Source: Micromonospora sp. CPCC 205371
GTDB taxonomy: Bacteria > Actinomycetota > Actinomycetes > Mycobacteriales > Micromonosporaceae
Length of the DNA: 35,323 nt
Assembly: GCF_026130045.1 (NCBI RefSeq)
Contig: NZ_JAIBNX010000082.1
Coordinates: forward strand, 1 to 35,323
Direction of reading: 5' to 3'
In this document: positions 33,641 through 35,323 of the stretch, piece by piece
How positions within the stretch are numbered: the first letter of the stretch is position 1
How the letters are laid out: each line of letters opens with the position of its first letter
Translations under genes and position numbers: made by a program
Notes under the pieces: generated by a model
What the model was told of the DNA's origin: nothing
Databases searched by the model: none
What the model saw: only the letters and a program-made list of their open reading frames with translations

Positions 33641-33846
33641 CAGCGGCGCGGCGGCGTTACGACCGGCCCCGGCGACCACCGACTGCGGCGACCACGTCGG
33701 GCCGGTCGTGGCGCCGCCTTGGGGCGCCGCGGAGCGAACGAGTCAGCGGGACAGCGGCGTTACGAGCGGCCCCGGTGACCACCGACTGCAGCGGCCACGT
33801 CGGGCCGCTCGTGACGGCGCCTCAGGGCGCCGCGCAACGAGCGAAC
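33641..33846. repeat. Two tandem ~103-base repeats with conserved stem-loops
   Basis: Two copies (about 33641-33743 and 33744-33846) lie in the gap between the MerR and DUF151 genes. Each has a stem of 11 bases with a 29-base loop: ACGACCGGCCC/GGGCCGGTCGT at 33659-33669 and 33699-33709, and ACGAGCGGCCC/GGGCCGCTCGT at 33762-33772 and 33802-33812. The one arm difference is matched in the other arm. A second small stem GGCGCC/GGCGCC follows in both (33710/33723 and 33816/33826). Confidence 0.8.
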
Positions 33847-33908
33847 CCGGAGACACAGCGTGTACCGTGCAGAGAGGGCGGAAAGACACAACCACACGGA
33901 GGCGGGCG

Positions 33909-34373
33909 GTGCGCGAGCTGAGCGTGGTCGGGGTGCGGGTGGAGCTGCCCAGCAACCAGCCGATCGTGCTGCTGCGAGAGGTCGACGGCGACCGCTACCT
34001 GCCGATCTGGATCGGTGCGGTCGAGGCCACCGCGATCGCCTACGAGCAGCAGGGCGTCAAGCCGGCCAGGCCGCTGACGCACGACCTCATGCGCGACATC
34101 CTGGCGGCCCTGCAGGCGCCATTGCGCGCGGTGGAGATCACCGAACTCAAGGAAAACGTCTTCTACGCCGATCTGCTCATCGGCGACGGCCTGCGGGTGT
34201 CCGCGCGGCCGAGCGACTCGATCGCGCTGGCGCTGCGGGTGGGCGCGCCGATCCGGTGTGCCGACCAGGTGCTCACCGAGGCCGGCATCGTCATTCCGGA
34301 CGAGCAGGAAGACGAGGTAGAGAAGTTCCGGGAGTTCCTGGAGCAGGTGCGTCCGGAGGACTTCGCGGGATAG
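33909..34373 (+). CDS. DUF151 bifunctional nuclease-family protein (Rv1829-like)
   Basis: A 154-residue protein of the DUF151 family: ELSVVGVRVELPSNQPIVLLRE, YLPIWIGAVEATAIAYEQQGV, RPLTHDLMRDIL and ARPSDSIALALRVGAPI. Family members have been described as bifunctional nucleases in plants; the bacterial role is unclear. GTG 33909 has GGAGG six bases upstream. A longer reading from 33708 crosses the tandem repeats and is rejected. Confidence 0.92.
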   Translation: MRELSVVGVRVELPSNQPIVLLREVDGDRYLPIWIGAVEATAIAYEQQGVKPARPLTHDLMRDILAALQAPLRAVEITELKENVFYADLLIGDGLRVSARPSDSIALALRVGAPIRCADQVLTEAGIVIPDEQEDEVEKFREFLEQVRPEDFAG

Positions 34374-34469
34374 GCGTGGCGCGTACGCCCTTGGCGGCGT
34401 GTCGCGCCAAACGTTCCCCGGGGATCGTCAGGGTGCGCTATAGGGTTGGCCTCGTTGGGAGGTTGCCAC

Positions 34470-35039
34470 ATGTCTGAGGGTCCCTCTGATTCTGGTCAGC
34501 CGTCTGGTCAGCCAGAAGACCTTGACACAGTCGGGTACCGCGGGGTAACCGCCTGTCACGCGGTCGGGATCAGCTACCGGCAGCTCGACTACTGGGCGCG
34601 GACGGCGCTCGTCGTGCCGAGCATCCGCGACGCGTCTGGTTCCGGCACGCAGCGGCTGTACTCGTTCCGCGACCTGGTCGTGCTCAAGGTCGTCAAGCGC
34701 CTGCTCGACGCCGGCGTGTCCCTCCAGAACATCCGTAAGGCGATCGAGACGTTGCGTTCGCGCGGCGTCGGCGATCTGGCCGGGATCACGCTGATCTCCG
34801 ACGGCACCACGGTGTACGAGTGCCGGTCGCCAGAAGAGGTCGTCGACCTGCTCCAGGGCGGGCAGGGCGTGTTCGGGATCGCGATCGGCGGGGCGTTCAA
34901 GGAGATTCAGGGCTCCCTCTCCCACCTGCCAGCCGAGCCGGCCGCCGGCACCCCGGTCTCCGCCGACGAGCCGCTCGACGACGAGCCCCCGGCGGGCGAC
35001 GAACTCGCCGCCCGCCGCGCCCGCCGCCGCGCCGGCTAA
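34470..35039 (+). CDS. MerR-family regulator (Rv1830-like)
   Basis: A 189-residue protein with a MerR HTH: YRGVTACHAVGISYRQLDYWARTALVVPS, RLYSFRDLVVLKVVKRLLDAGVSLQNIRKAIE. A small domain follows (TLISDGTTVYECRSPEEVVDLLQGGQGVFG), then an acidic, then basic tail. It matches Rv1830, the last gene of the conserved block. ATG 34470 has GGGAGG at 34457-34462; TATAGG at 34439-34444 may be a -10 box. Confidence 0.9.
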   Translation: MSEGPSDSGQPSGQPEDLDTVGYRGVTACHAVGISYRQLDYWARTALVVPSIRDASGSGTQRLYSFRDLVVLKVVKRLLDAGVSLQNIRKAIETLRSRGVGDLAGITLISDGTTVYECRSPEEVVDLLQGGQGVFGIAIGGAFKEIQGSLSHLPAEPAAGTPVSADEPLDDEPPAGDELAARRARRRAG

Positions 35040-35144
35040 CGCCTTCACCCCCGCTCGTCCCGTCCCCTCTCCACGCCCGCCCTCCCCGCTCTGCCGCGGC
35101 CCGCGCCTCCGCCCCGCTCGTCCGGGCCGGCCCCTTTGCTCGCC

Positions 35145-35201
35145 GATCAAGGGCGAATGCGCGTGCTTGGATCTCTTTTCCGCGTGCGTTCGCCCTTGAT
35201 C
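35145..35201. repeat. Dispersed palindromic repeat, copy 2
   Basis: GATCAAGGGCGAATGCGCG (35145-35163) faces CGTGCGTTCGCCCTTGATC (35183-35201); 17 of 19 positions pair around a 19-base loop. It is the same element as at 27618-27674. A further partial unit (CTTGATCCGCGCG) follows. It lies in the gene-free stretch 35040-35323, in which I see no gene; the end of that stretch has short GCTGCTGGCCGCGCG duplications at about 35227 and 35254. Confidence 0.8.
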
Positions 35202-35323
35202 CATGAGATCTTCCTTGATCCGCGCGCTGCTGGCCGCGCGCAGTGGGTCGCGGGCTGCTGGCCGCGCGTCGCCGGCCGTGGGCCGGGCACGATGCGGTGC
35301 GGCGTTGCGTGGAGGGCGCGCCC

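Noticed and set aside
33641-33846. CRISPR array
   Set aside because: Only two long repeats with no spacers and no cas genes in the window.
33708-33908. N-terminal extension of the DUF151 protein
   Set aside because: It reads through the tandem stem-loop repeats; GTG 33909 has a good ribosome-binding site and the family start.
1-35323. tRNA or rRNA genes
   Set aside because: No cloverleaf-like or rRNA-like stretch was recognised in the gaps on either strand.

Overview
The window is high-GC actinomycete DNA, most likely Micromonosporaceae. Evidence for this is the codon use, frequent GTG starts, dispersed hairpins built on GATCAAGGGCGAACGC, and a housekeeping block at the right end with the same gene order as Mycobacterium tuberculosis Rv1822-Rv1830. 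All names come from reading translations and motifs by eye; no database search was run.

Positions 1-26864 look like one natural-product gene cluster. The leftward NRPS operon (1-4417) has an adenylation protein running off the window, an MbtH protein, a free-standing adenylation protein with an Asn-like pocket and no carrier domain, and a type II thioesterase. A divergent AsnO/VioC-like Fe(II)/2-oxoglutarate hydroxylase follows (4548-5519). A second leftward operon (10415-5544) encodes an SbnB-like diaminopropionate dehydrogenase that is broken by a small deletion with frameshift, a KASIII, a half-size thiolase-like protein, a truncated acyl-CoA dehydrogenase (ACAD)-like protein, a full ACAD and holo-ACP synthase. 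A long rightward operon (10551-24637) starts with a free-standing condensation domain. It continues with a type II PKS set of the highly reducing (polyene) kind: ACP, KS, hydrolase, double hot-dog protein, chain-length factor, ketoreductase and a DsbA-fold isomerase. It then has a second KASIII, a BtrJ-BtrK-BtrI-like trio expected to make 4-aminobutyryl-ACP from glutamate, a second thiolase-like/truncated-ACAD/ACAD series, and a small LuxR protein. A second free-standing condensation protein and a StrR/ParB-type regulator (24565-26864) close the cluster.

The most unusual feature is a duplicated cassette (KASIII, half-size thiolase-like protein, truncated ACAD-like protein, ACAD) in the same transcription order in both operons. 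In each copy an apparently catalytic member is paired with a degenerate one. My reading is that glutamate-derived 4-aminobutyryl-ACP is a starter or building block, that the cassettes extend and desaturate acyl-ACPs, that the type II PKS makes a polyene chain, and that free-standing NRPS parts attach amino acids such as Asn or hydroxy-Asn. The product is unknown to me.

Positions 26900-29200 hold a small secreted protein of unknown function and a secreted GH5-CBM2 glycoside hydrolase, separated by hairpins. Positions 29334-35039 are the conserved block: CDP-alcohol phosphatidyltransferase, DUF881, small basic protein, DUF881, GcvH, GarA-type FHA protein, FtsR-type MerR, DUF151 protein and a second MerR. 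It contains a tandem repeat with a compensatory stem change at 33641-33846.
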